Assembly: GCF_024498355.1 (NCBI RefSeq)
Contig: NZ_CP101833.1
Coordinates: 2,709,001-2,773,000 of the forward strand
Source: Bacillus pumilus
GTDB taxonomy: Bacteria > Bacillota > Bacilli > Bacillales > Bacillaceae
DNA length: 64,000 bases
Direction of reading: 5' to 3'
The translations under genes were made by a program, and so were the position numbers. The notes below the pieces were generated by a model. That model was not told the DNA's origin and searched no databases. It saw nothing but the letters and a program-made list of their open reading frames with translations. Shown piece after piece: positions 19,428 to 26,724 of the stretch. Numbering within the stretch: the stretch's first letter is position 1; every line of letters begins with the position of its first letter.

Positions 19428-19521
19428 GTGTAGGTCTAGCAAACATCCGTTTGGTCTTTCTAACTATAGGTGGCAACTGTAAGACAAGCTCTGATTGATT
19501 GATTTTCTAAAGAAAAAATGC

Positions 19522-20040
19522 CTATTCAGCAGCTTTGAATAGGCGTTCTTGCACTTTTTTGGACATTTTGGTCCGAGCTCTTTCCATATGTTTTTGTACA
19601 GTTCCTTTCTTGACATCTAGCATGATCGCAATCTCGCTAAACGATAGTCCCTGCGTTGTGTGCATAAAGAATACGTCCTTCTCTCGATCTGTTAAAACAG
19701 ACAAAGCTTCGTCAATTCGTTTTTTGTCCCGCTCACTTACCTCTCTTTCTTTCTCTTGAATGAGGGTATATTCATGTGATAAGGCCTCTAATACTTCTGA
19801 ATTTGCAAGAATAGTGCGCTGATAAACAGAACGTCTGTCTAATCCCCTGCGCGCACCTGGCTCTCTGCCGATTTGAAGCCAGTCCACAACGTATTCTAGA
19901 TCGCTTACCATACTGGCGATCATTTTTTGATCATGCTTGTCTTGATCTGACAGCTGCTGGTCTTCTTTTTCTCTAAATCGTTCATATCGTTTTCTGGCAT
20001 CCTTTAATGCTCTTTTATATTCGATCAGTAAATCTTGCAT
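19522..20040 (-). CDS. xpf: Xpf, positive control factor for late prophage genes
   Basis: 172 aa (PBSX Xpf about 169), a sigma-factor-like activator. The C-terminal region is a sigma region 4-like helix-turn-helix: LSVLTDREKDVFFMHTTQGL then FSEIAIMLDVKKGTVQKHM. It drives the late operon after the repressor is lost. It is preceded by GGGAGAGAG. The late promoter should lie in the 350 bases before xtmA, the place now occupied by repeat copy A. Confidence 0.9.
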   Translation of the reverse strand: MQDLLIEYKRALKDARKRYERFREKEDQQLSDQDKHDQKMIASMVSDLEYVVDWLQIGREPGARRGLDRRSVYQRTILANSEVLEALSHEYTLIQEKEREVSERDKKRIDEALSVLTDREKDVFFMHTTQGLSFSEIAIMLDVKKGTVQKHMERARTKMSKKVQERLFKAAE

Positions 20041-20071
20041 ATGTGCTCTCTCCCTTTTTTAAGAAAATAAA

Positions 20072-20120
20072 AAACGGACACCAATCAGCCCCTTTAAGTA
20101 GGGTCTTGATCAGTGTCCGC
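20072..20120 (-). terminator. Early-region terminator before xpf
   Basis: On the minus strand CGGACAC pairs with GTGTCCG, enclosing smaller pairings, and is followed by TTTTTT. It lies between the XtrA-like gene and xpf, so xpf expression probably needs readthrough or its own promoter. Confidence 0.8.
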
Positions 20121-20165
20121 AGGCTTTCCGTCTTGGACTTATGATGTTGTGAATTGTTCATCAGG

Positions 20166-20372
20166 CTAGCTGATTTTAAAACCAATCTCGTGATCCACTC
20201 TTGCAAAATGCCCTTTTGCCGTTTGAATAATGGTTTTTCCATGCTCAGGTACATCCATCATATAGGCCGTTCCTACATTTCCATCTAACACAATGACTTG
20301 AATCTTTCCTTTCTCCATTTCACCAACAAATGTCTGATTTTCTTGAATCAATAGTTGTTTTGGCTCATTCAT
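20166..20372 (-). CDS. XtrA/YqaO-like small phage protein
   Basis: 68 aa. PEHGKTIIQTAKGHFARVDH near the C-terminus resembles the XtrA/YqaO family, found just upstream of xpf in PBSX. It overlaps the RusA-like gene by 8 bases, consistent with an early operon. Function unknown; family assignment is moderate and rests partly on position. Confidence 0.65.
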   Translation of the reverse strand: MNEPKQLLIQENQTFVGEMEKGKIQVIVLDGNVGTAYMMDVPEHGKTIIQTAKGHFARVDHEIGFKIS

Positions 20373-20769
20373 ATGCTTGTCTCCTTTTTGGTGATGACCT
20401 CATGCCGTCATCTACAGTATTTAAAATGATTTCAACTCTTGGGCGCATACTATAAAACTGAGAAACTCTTAAATCCACAATCTGTAGAGGGACTTCGTCA
20501 GCGATGGAGCGAAGTGCTTCTTGAATATGCTGTAGACTTGGCTGAAAGATACTGACGTGCACCGGACGTATCAAGCCTTTTTCAGCATATACACGCTTGT
20601 TTTGGCAGTCAGCTATGTCGAGCGGCATGTTGTCAAATAAACGTATCTCCAGTGATAGTGCGCCTTTTATTTTTTGCGGGCATTGCGCTTTTGCCGCTGC
20701 TTGAATTCTTTTCATGAACGTCTGTTTTGTTAATAAATGCTCTGTCTCAATGATGAAATGGATGACCAT
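20365..20769 (-). CDS. RusA/YqaN-like protein, probably degenerate
   Basis: I start at the ATG at 20769 (GGGAGA 7 bases upstream), giving 134 aa. The end (PLQIVDLRVSQFYSMRPRVEI) and the RIQAAAKAQ region resemble RusA-type Holliday junction resolvases such as YqaN. The Asp-rich catalytic segment expected in the middle (DxDN) is not seen; the matching region reads RPVHVSIFQPSL. It may be non-catalytic or misassigned. Confidence 0.5.
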   Translation of the reverse strand: MVIHFIIETEHLLTKQTFMKRIQAAAKAQCPQKIKGALSLEIRLFDNMPLDIADCQNKRVYAEKGLIRPVHVSIFQPSLQHIQEALRSIADEVPLQIVDLRVSQFYSMRPRVEIILNTVDDGMRSSPKRRQAYE

Positions 20770-20770
20770 G

Positions 20771-20875
20771 TTACGATCTCCCGTCATCCTTTGCCCACTG
20801 CCTGATGTCTTGTTCGTTTTGACTCGCTTTGAGCAAGCATTTCATAAATGTCATGATTTGCTTCAATCGATTCAT
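20771..20875 (-). CDS. 34-aa small early prophage ORF
   Basis: ATG at 20875 with GGAGGGG about 10 bases upstream encodes MNRLKQIMTFMKCLLKASQN then EQDIRQWAKDDGRS. It overlaps the end of the previous gene and its stop abuts the RusA-like start, as in a coupled operon. No family recognised. Confidence 0.5.
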   Translation of the reverse strand: MNRLKQIMTFMKCLLKASQNEQDIRQWAKDDGRS

Positions 20876-21066
20876 GTCGCTCTGATCCCCTCCTTATTTG
20901 CATCAGCGGCTTTGGCTGCCATAAGGATCAAGTATGTCTGCTTCTCTTCTGCCGTGGCGAAAACAAACATCGGTTCCTTATGATGAAAGGCGATCCAGCC
21001 GCCAGCTTGTACTAAACAAAGCTGTGCTTCTTTTCGAGCATTAAACGTCAACTGATGTCTGATCAT
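20872..21066 (-). CDS. Small early prophage protein of unknown function
   Basis: I take the ATG at 21066 (MIRHQLTFNARKEAQ), 9 bases after AGGAGG, giving 64 aa; an ATG at 21072 is also possible. The pattern LCLVQAGGWIAFHHKEPMFV then FATAEEKQTYLI looks like a compact beta/alpha domain shared by short prophage proteins. It overlaps both neighbours. Function unknown. Confidence 0.6.
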   Translation of the reverse strand: MIRHQLTFNARKEAQLCLVQAGGWIAFHHKEPMFVFATAEEKQTYLILMAAKAADANKEGIRAT

Positions 21067-21193
21067 CGTCATGTCCCTCCTGACTTTCCTCTGCCTCTGC
21101 TTGATAACCACATCGTTTCATCTCATATGACCAGTAACTTTTTGGGTATCCAAAGTCATTCATCTGCGTCACCATCGGATGTTCAATATTCAT
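21041..21193 (-). CDS. 50-aa early prophage protein (YqaI-like start)
   Basis: ATG at 21193 with GGGGAG 9 bases upstream. The protein begins MNIEHPMVTQMNDFGYPKSY, a start common to small Bacillus prophage proteins near the repressor (compare YqaI). The C-terminus is acidic (GHDDDQTSVDV). Its ATG overlaps the stop of the broken HTH gene (ATGA), showing a former coupled operon. Confidence 0.6.
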   Translation of the reverse strand: MNIEHPMVTQMNDFGYPKSYWSYEMKRCGYQAEAEESQEGHDDDQTSVDV

Positions 21194-21387
21194 TCTGTTC
21201 GTCTCCCCTTTCCTAAACACAGTCCCCTTCTAAAAGTTACTCTTTTCGTGTAATTTTTGATCAAAAAAAGCTCCTGTACACCGGTATTTAACAGATCTGC
21301 AATATGCTTTGCTCTTTCTATGCTGGTCTTCGTTCTGCCCAATTCTATATTCACATAGCCGCACGTCTACTTATAGCCAAGTTTCAT
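21190..21387 (-). pseudogene. Broken Cro/YqaF-like HTH regulator
   Basis: A good binding site (GAGGTGGGAAG) and ATG at 21387 give MKLGYK, then an in-frame TAG at 21369-21367. The same frame continues as GYVNIELGRTKTSIERAK, then HIADLLNTGVQELF, the second half of an HTH_3 domain. The recognition-helix region (~25 residues) is missing. The motif GGCTAT occurs on both sides of the lost part. The intact gene would have been the divergent partner of xre. Confidence 0.75.
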
Positions 21388-21526
21388 CTTCCCACCTCTT
21401 ACTCAATATGTGTAAGTTATATTCATTATGATAATATACACGAAACGAGTAAGTCAATCACATTTTTATTCTTTTTGTGTATTTATTTATCTTTTCCGTG
21501 TAATTCATGATAAAATTTACACATAA
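21243..21526. promoter_or_regulatory. Divergent operator region with repeated CGTGTAA/TTACACG motifs
   Basis: Similar sites occur at 21243-21253 (TTTTCGTGTAA), 21406-21416 (ATATGTGTAAG), 21436-21445 (ATACACGAAA), 21492-21503 (TTTTCCGTGTAA) and 21516-21526 (TTTACACATAA), in both orientations. They flank the starts of xre and of the broken HTH gene. They are candidate Xre operators. They differ from the PBSX operator as I remember it. Confidence 0.55.
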
Positions 21527-21546
21527 TATGAAAAAAGGTGTTTCCA

Positions 21547-21924
21547 ATGGATAATTTGACTGGAAAGATTTTAACTGAATTAAGAGAGAAGCATGGATGG
21601 AGTAAGTCAACCGTTGCTAAAAAACTCGGATTGAAGGCGATGTCTACCTATGCAAACTGGGAATATGGATTGAGAAAACCCGACGGTGAAATGATTGTGA
21701 AAATCGCCGAGCTATACGGAGTCTCAACAGATTATCTCCTCACAGGTAAAGACAAAAGCGGAACTGATTACGATCTTGCAGACGATCCTGATTTGCAAAT
21801 TGCGTTTAAAGCTGCCTCCGATTTTTCCGAAGAAGCACGAAGACAAACCATCGACTTTATTAACTACATTAGAGAGAAAGAGAAACAAAAAGGCCGTCAG
21901 CCAAAACAGCCAGACGACGATTGA
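21547..21924 (+). CDS. xre: Xre-type prophage repressor
   Basis: 125 aa from the ATG at 21547 (AAAGGTG 6 bases upstream); the GTG at 21538 lies inside that site. The N-terminal HTH_3 domain reads LRTEL-like KILTELREKHGWSKSTVAKK then YANWEYGLRKPD, ELYGVSTDYLL. The C-terminal part is charged and helical. It is the only + strand regulator of the prophage and should repress the early genes. No LexA-like autocleavage domain and no ImmA-type protease partner are present. Confidence 0.88.
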   Translation: MDNLTGKILTELREKHGWSKSTVAKKLGLKAMSTYANWEYGLRKPDGEMIVKIAELYGVSTDYLLTGKDKSGTDYDLADDPDLQIAFKAASDFSEEARRQTIDFINYIREKEKQKGRQPKQPDDD

Positions 21925-21951
21925 TGATCTCTTTTCATAAAGCATTGCATT

Positions 21952-21978
21952 GCTGGGTATGTGCCCAGCTTTTTTTAT
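21952..21978 (+). terminator. xre terminator
   Basis: GCTGGG pairs with CCCAGC around a 6-base loop, followed by TTTTTTT. Confidence 0.88.
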
Positions 21979-22233
21979 GCCTCTTTTTCCATAAAAAAGA
22001 GAATGACATATGAATAAAAAATCATGTGTTTTTTGATTATCTCGTCTTCAACGCGGGTCTGTAACTGTTTTTCACTATAATTCACAGGGTGAGCTTGTAT
22101 CAACTATATTACTGTTCGTTAAGATCAATCTTTACATATCAAAAGGCGATGACTTCATGTTCATCGCCTTTTGATATTTTTGATTTGGATTCACTTGCGT
22201 CATTCATCCAGTACTTGCCATTGCCTATCCATT
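21979..22233. other. Prophage/host junction interval without genes
   Basis: 255 bases between the repressor terminator and the biotin operator with no convincing ORF. It holds a strong bidirectional hairpin (22136-22180). The right prophage boundary should lie here, but no attachment-site repeat can be defined without the left end. Confidence 0.5.
22136..22180. terminator. Strong bidirectional hairpin
   Basis: A 17-bp arm starting ATATCAAAAGGCGATGA pairs with its complement at 22161-22177, followed by TTTT. It probably insulates bioB from prophage transcription. Confidence 0.8.
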
Positions 22234-22264
22234 ATGTTAACTTTTAATAAAAATAAGTTAACAT
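22234..22264 (+). promoter_or_regulatory. BirA operator upstream of bioB
   Basis: ATGTTAACTT, 11-base spacer, AAGTTAACAT: a perfect 10+10 inverted repeat with the TGTTAAC...GTTAACA core of Firmicutes BirA (biotin repressor) sites. It ends 18 bases before the bioB start, so bound BirA-biotinyl-AMP should block initiation when biotin is plentiful. Confidence 0.85.
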
Positions 22265-22281
22265 ATTGAGAGGGGCTATTT

Positions 22282-23277
22282 ATGGGAAAGCAAATGTCTT
22301 TATCTTGGGAAGCGATAGCGGAGAAAGCGATGAAAAATGAACCGATCACGATGCAGGAGGGTCTAGACATTCTTGAAGCGGACGATGGAGAATTGTTACC
22401 TATTATGCATGCAGCCTATCAAGTGCGTTTTCATTTTTTTCAAAAAAAGGTGAAGTTGAATATGATTTTTAACGCCAAAAGCGGATATTGTCCTGAGAAC
22501 TGCGGATATTGTTCACAGTCTATGATTTCAAAAGCACCAGTTGAAAGATATACAATGCTTGATCAAAAGACTATTGTGGACGGTGCACGCGAGGCACTAA
22601 AAAGAAAAGCAGGTACATATTGTATTGTGGCAAGCGGGAGAGCACCCTCGCACCGGGAATTAGATGAAGTGACTGCGGCAGTTAAGGAGATTACTGAGAC
22701 GATGCCTTTGAAGGTGTGTGCCTGTCTTGGGTTATTAAATGAAGACAAAGCGAAGCGGCTGAAGGAAGCTGGTGTCCATCGATATAATCATAATATTAAT
22801 ACACATCATGATCATCATACTCAAATTACGACGACTCATACATATGATGACCGCGTGTCGACCATTGAGCGGGTCAAACAGTCTGGTATGTCACCTTGCT
22901 CAGGTGTCATTATTGGGATGGGTGAAACGAATCAGCAAATTGTTGAAATGGCTTTTGCGCTAAGAGCACTTGATGCGGATTCAATCCCCGTCAACTTTCT
23001 TCACGCAATCGAAGGAACTCCACTTGAACATCAAGAACGGACACACCCGATAAAAGCGTTGAAGGTTTTGGCGCTGATGAGATTCATCAATCCAACAAAG
23101 GAAATTCGAGTATCAGGAGGTAGAGAGTTTAATTTACGGACACTCCAGCCGCTAGCACTTTATGCGGCGAATTCCATCTTTGTAGGCGATTATTTAACAA
23201 CAAAGGGCCAGCAAGTACAAACGGATCATCACATCATCGAGGATTTAGGTTTTGAGATCGAAGAATGTGCATTATAA
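22282..23277 (+). CDS. bioB: Biotin synthase BioB
   Basis: 331 aa (usual ~335). Radical-SAM enzyme that inserts sulfur into dethiobiotin, the last step of biotin synthesis. Motifs seen: the SAM-cluster CPENCGYC, YNHNINTHHDHH, SGVIIGMGETNQQ and IRVSGGREFNLR with the [2Fe-2S]-ligand arginine. Start ATG has GAGAGGGG 7 bases upstream. It stands alone: no bioA, bioD, bioF or bioW neighbours, but it has its own BirA operator. It may rescue externally supplied dethiobiotin or act with distant bio genes. Confidence 0.95.
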   Translation: MGKQMSLSWEAIAEKAMKNEPITMQEGLDILEADDGELLPIMHAAYQVRFHFFQKKVKLNMIFNAKSGYCPENCGYCSQSMISKAPVERYTMLDQKTIVDGAREALKRKAGTYCIVASGRAPSHRELDEVTAAVKEITETMPLKVCACLGLLNEDKAKRLKEAGVHRYNHNINTHHDHHTQITTTHTYDDRVSTIERVKQSGMSPCSGVIIGMGETNQQIVEMAFALRALDADSIPVNFLHAIEGTPLEHQERTHPIKALKVLALMRFINPTKEIRVSGGREFNLRTLQPLALYAANSIFVGDYLTTKGQQVQTDHHIIEDLGFEIEECAL

Positions 23278-23308
23278 AAAAAGTCTGCCGATGGCTCGGC
23301 AGACTTTT
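23277..23308. terminator. Bidirectional terminator between bioB and yvgO-like gene
   Basis: AAAGTCTGCCGA pairs with TCGGCAGACTTT, with T-runs on both strands. It ends both convergent transcripts. Confidence 0.9.
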
Positions 23309-23317
23309 GACGATGAA

Positions 23318-23791
23318 TTAGAATCTTTTATGGAAATCGACAGTACCGCTGCCTTCTTCACGGTCAAAGCTGCCAACAAAGGTCCAGTTAATATATCCGC
23401 CGTCACCATTGTTGACAAACGTACCATCTTCAAATACCCAAATACCAAACGTAATACCGTCATATTCAACACTATCATAATAGACAACATTGTTCAGCCC
23501 GCTAAAGTCATGGTCTTGGCTTAAGTTTTGGACAACCACATTATAGTTTTGACCTGCTTCATAGAATGCACTATAAGCCGCATTTTTTACAAAACCATCC
23601 CGATTTTGAGATGTTTTCACTGCTTCTTCAATTTTATCGGCAATGGCTACTGGATCAATGGATACACTTCCATCAACACCTGTTGTTGTAGCAGCTTCAG
23701 CCGTTTGACCAAAAGTCGTAAGAGATAGAGGGACAGCAACCATTGAAGTAGCGATCACAGAACCGACAAAAAATTTGCTTGTTTTTCTCAT
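23318..23791 (-). CDS. yvgO: YvgO-like secreted stress/antifungal protein
   Basis: 157 aa. A Sec signal peptide with a KTSK start, hydrophobic core and AEAA cleavage region at ~30-34 precedes a domain with SQNRDGFVKNAAYSAFYEAG, then YDGITFGIWVFEDGTF and NNGDGGYINWTFVG. These match B. subtilis YvgO (161 aa). A YvgO protein from B. pumilus-group strains has been described as antifungal; that activity here is inference. A sigma-B-type promoter lies upstream, fitting the general-stress control known for yvgO. Confidence 0.88.
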   Translation of the reverse strand: MRKTSKFFVGSVIATSMVAVPLSLTTFGQTAEAATTTGVDGSVSIDPVAIADKIEEAVKTSQNRDGFVKNAAYSAFYEAGQNYNVVVQNLSQDHDFSGLNNVVYYDSVEYDGITFGIWVFEDGTFVNNGDGGYINWTFVGSFDREEGSGTVDFHKRF

Positions 23792-23828
23792 TATTTCTAA
23801 CTCCTCCTTTAATTGGTATGTTCATGTA

Positions 23829-23853
23829 CTACCCCTTCACTTGTCTCTTAAAC
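23829..23853 (-). promoter_or_regulatory. Sigma-B-type promoter of yvgO-like gene
   Basis: Minus strand GTTTAA, 13-base spacer, GGGTAG. It fits the sigma-B consensus (GTTTAA-N12-15-GGGTAT) with one mismatch, about 40 bases before the start codon. Confidence 0.75.
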
Positions 23854-23925
23854 ACTAATTTTTGAAAAAAGTTCATTTTCTACCAATTAAGAGGGTGATT
23901 TTACTGTTTAAAAGGGGCGAAACAA

Positions 23926-23957
23926 CAAAAAACTACTCTTTTTAAAAGAGTAGTTTA
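23926..23957 (-). terminator. uppP terminator
   Basis: Minus strand AAACTACTCTTTT pairs with AAAGAGTAGTTT, followed by TTTTTT. Confidence 0.85.
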
Positions 23958-23962
23958 CATCA

Positions 23963-24796
23963 TTACATAAACAGGATAAATAAAATCAGACCTAGGATAA
24001 TTCGGTATATCGCAAAAGGCACCAGTTTGATTTTATTGATCAGTTTTAGGAAGAATCGAACAACAAAGAGAGCTACAATAAACGCACTCACAAAGCCGAC
24101 AATAAAAAATGGAAGCATATCTGTTGTTAAATATTCGGCATTTTTCACGAGTGTTAAGAAACTTGCTCCCGCCATAATCGGCATCGCCATGATAAACGTA
24201 AAGTCAGCTGCAGCTCGGTGGTTCAGACCAAGAATAACGCCGCCTGCGATGGTAGAACCTGAACGCGAGAAGCCAGGCCATAATGCCAAACATTGAAACA
24301 GCCCGATATAAAGTGCCTGTTTGTACGTCATGTTGTCCACAGAGCTTGTTTCTGTTTTACGTTTATTGATCCAGTCAGCGATAAGCATCAGCACCGCCCC
24401 TAAAATCAAACCGACAGCGACCGTTCTGACGTCAAACAAATATTTATCAATATAATCTTCAAATAAGAATCCTAAAATGACGGCTGGGACGAGTCCAACA
24501 GCAATTTGAGCAATGGTCAGCTTATGTCCACTGCGCTTTTGTTCTTCTGTGATATTTTTCTTTAAGCCTAACAAGTTCAAAATACGATCTTTGAACACGA
24601 TCATTACAGCTAGAATAGAGCCTAACTGGATCACGACTTTAAATGTGTTTGCTGCCTCTGGCGTAATAATTTCCTTCGATTTTAACCAAAGATCATCGAC
24701 AATGATCATGTGCCCTGTAGATGAGACAGGTGCATACTCTGTTAACCCCTCGACAATTCCTAAAACCAGTGCCACGAATAAATCCCATAAATTCAT
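23963..24796 (-). CDS. uppP: Undecaprenyl-diphosphatase UppP (BacA/YubB)
   Basis: Start set to the ATG at 24796 (MNLWDLFVALVLGIVEG), giving 277 aa as in B. subtilis. It recycles the undecaprenyl-phosphate carrier for wall synthesis and gives bacitracin tolerance. Signature motifs: EGLTEYAPVSSTGHMIIV and PGFSRSGSTIAGGV. About eight membrane segments. An earlier in-frame ATG at 24841 lacks a binding site and would add charged residues. Confidence 0.95.
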   Translation of the reverse strand: MNLWDLFVALVLGIVEGLTEYAPVSSTGHMIIVDDLWLKSKEIITPEAANTFKVVIQLGSILAVMIVFKDRILNLLGLKKNITEEQKRSGHKLTIAQIAVGLVPAVILGFLFEDYIDKYLFDVRTVAVGLILGAVLMLIADWINKRKTETSSVDNMTYKQALYIGLFQCLALWPGFSRSGSTIAGGVILGLNHRAAADFTFIMAMPIMAGASFLTLVKNAEYLTTDMLPFFIVGFVSAFIVALFVVRFFLKLINKIKLVPFAIYRIILGLILFILFM

Positions 24797-24850
24797 GATT
24801 TTCTTTCCTTTCAATTCTGATCTTTTGAACAGGCAAACCATCTATGTCCA

Positions 24851-24890
24851 CATAAAGATAAGCTTTCTGTTTCGAAAGCTCGTCTTTATG
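24851..24890 (-). promoter_or_regulatory. Hairpin in the uppP leader
   Basis: CATAAAGA and AGCTTTC pair with their complements in a long interrupted stem. On the minus strand it has no T-run behind it, so it is not an ordinary terminator. It lies 55-95 bases before uppP. Confidence 0.45.
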
Positions 24891-24923
24891 ATACTATATT
24901 TTTTTCAAAAAAAGATTATGACA

Positions 24924-26066
24924 TCAAACCTTTTCTTCTTTATACAAATTGGATCGCATTTTGAACCAATCAAATAAGTGGGTCGTGATGACTTTCAGAA
25001 CGGCGTACGTCGGAATAGCGACAATGATGCCGATCACGCTGAACAATTTACCAGCTGTTAAAAGAACAAAAATGATGGTAACCGGATGGATATGAAGGTT
25101 TTTCCCCATGACCTGCGGAGAAATGAATTTCCCTTCAATCAGCTGGACAACCGTCCAAACAATGATCAATTTTAACAGCATAATTGGTGACGTGACAAGG
25201 GCAATCACAATCGCTGGTGTAATGGCAATCGTTGGGCCCAGATAAGGAACGACACTTGTACATGAGGCAATGAGGGCCAGCAGTAAGGCGTAGTCTAAAC
25301 CGATAATCATGTATCCAATTAAGAGAAGAACACCGATACAGAAGCTGACAATGATCTGCCCGCGAATATATGAGCTAAGGCGATGATTCATTTCATGCAG
25401 CACGATATGTGTATGATCTCTTAGCTTATTCGGAATAAATTTCAAGAAATAGTCCGGCAATTTTTTGCCGTCTTTTAATAGGTAAAATAGAATGAATGGG
25501 ACTGTGACAATCGAGATAATGATTTCAGTCAGCGCACCCAAAAATGTCCCTACACCGGTGAAGGTGCTTTCCAAAATACTTGTCGCTTGGGTTGACGCTT
25601 TACTGGCTAATTCAGACACATTAAAGTTCATCGTATTTTGCACTTGATTAATGAAGTTGCTGCCTGTTAATTGTCTAATTTGATCTTCTACCGTATCGAC
25701 GTATTTCGGAAGGTTATGAAACAAACTCATGGTTTGCGCTTGTAAGAAAGGAATAATGGACACAATGGTCACTGTCATAACGCCAATAATGACAAGATAT
25801 AAAAGCAAAATCGAATAGATCCGCTTGATTCTAAATCTCTCTAACAAGTTGACAACCGGATTTAATAAATAATACACAACCCCCGTTAGAATAATCGGTA
25901 AGGCAATGGTTTTGACGAGTACAATGAGCGGTATGAAAATAAAAGATGTTTTCATGAAAACAAGGATATTCAATCCGATTAATAGCAGGACGAGTAAAAA
26001 GAGAACAAACTTGTTATCAAGAAAGAATTTTCTAAATCGACTGCTCCACATTTGCATAGAATTCAT
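24924..26066 (-). CDS. yubA: YubA-like AI-2E family membrane protein
   Basis: 380 aa, the AI-2E transporter/PerM family. Eight predicted membrane segments with the characteristic [41 protein letters not shown] and [18 protein letters not shown] motifs. Family members include exporters and Na+(Li+)/H+ antiporters; substrate here unknown. GGAGG lies 6 bases before the ATG. It sits immediately upstream of uppP, as yubA-yubB do in B. subtilis. Confidence 0.9.
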   Translation of the reverse strand: MNSMQMWSSRFRKFFLDNKFVLFLLVLLLIGLNILVFMKTSFIFIPLIVLVKTIALPIILTGVVYYLLNPVVNLLERFRIKRIYSILLLYLVIIGVMTVTIVSIIPFLQAQTMSLFHNLPKYVDTVEDQIRQLTGSNFINQVQNTMNFNVSELASKASTQATSILESTFTGVGTFLGALTEIIISIVTVPFILFYLLKDGKKLPDYFLKFIPNKLRDHTHIVLHEMNHRLSSYIRGQIIVSFCIGVLLLIGYMIIGLDYALLLALIASCTSVVPYLGPTIAITPAIVIALVTSPIMLLKLIIVWTVVQLIEGKFISPQVMGKNLHIHPVTIIFVLLTAGKLFSVIGIIVAIPTYAVLKVITTHLFDWFKMRSNLYKEEKV

Positions 26067-26130
26067 ATCGTTCCTCCAAACACGGGCTATTTTTTAGTAA
26101 ATTGTACACTACTTGATCATGATATGGTGA

Positions 26131-26523
26131 TCATTGTTTTAGCTTTTTTTCCAATCTTGCAATGGACATTGCCCATAAAATCAGAATCGGTTGTCCAATG
26201 AGCCTCATCCATAGCATGGCTCGTTCTGTGCTCTCTTGACCTGGAAATGGAATCCCCTCTCGCGCCGCAAATAGGTTTGCTGGGAAAATGAGTACAAGAT
26301 AGACAGCAATCCCTTTTGCTGCCGCAATCCTGACGTTTGGCAGAAGCAGTAGAACTGCCAGCAGCCATTCCAAGCAAGCAGTAGCATAGACCATCACATA
26401 GGGAAATGGCCAGCCATTCATCATGCGGGCAAAGCCGCCTGGCTCTATCACATGAAAAACACCGGCTGCTATGAATAAAAGCGCAAAGACGTATGTACTT
26501 CCTATATGCAGGATGCGCTTCAT
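26131..26523 (-). CDS. DoxX-like membrane protein
   Basis: 130 aa from the ATG at 26523 (GAGGAGG upstream). Four hydrophobic segments with FIAAGVFHVIEPGGFARMM, YATACLEWLLAVLLLLPNVR and YLVLIFPANLFAAREG fit the DoxX family of quinone-linked/small-molecule membrane proteins. Divergent from the yulF-like gene. The exact role is unknown. Confidence 0.75.
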   Translation of the reverse strand: MKRILHIGSTYVFALLFIAAGVFHVIEPGGFARMMNGWPFPYVMVYATACLEWLLAVLLLLPNVRIAAAKGIAVYLVLIFPANLFAAREGIPFPGQESTERAMLWMRLIGQPILILWAMSIARLEKKLKQ

Positions 26524-26670
26524 GTTCGTTTCCTCCTCTCCCTTCTTTCTGAGTATTACCCGAATGAAGGAAGAAACTACCCACTTTTCGTACATTTATA
26601 TCCTTTATGTAAGACGCATCAGCCTAGATAAAGGTTTCATCCGCTTTTCAATAAAAAGAATATTCTTTCA

Positions 26671-26687
26671 TACAAACGCTTTCAAAG
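26671..26687 (+). promoter_or_regulatory. Candidate CcpA cre site before yulF-like gene
   Basis: TACAAACGCTTTCAAAG fits the catabolite-response consensus with one changed core base (TA for TG). It directly precedes a perfect TATAAT at 26692-26697, so bound CcpA would block the promoter. Confidence 0.55.
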
Positions 26688-26724
26688 CATGTATAATCAG
26701 AGAAAAGCAGAAGGAGGGAATGAC

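Noticed and set aside
21538..21546. GTG start for xre three codons earlier
   Set aside because: This GTG is part of the ribosome-binding site AAAGGTG for the ATG at 21547.
22136..22180. Possible prophage attachment site
   Set aside because: It is a terminator-like palindrome; without the left prophage end no direct repeat can be shown.
26117..26584. 155-codon open frame overlapping the DoxX-like gene
   Set aside because: Shifted frame of the same strand; the neighbouring frame has a clear binding site, membrane segments and a family match.
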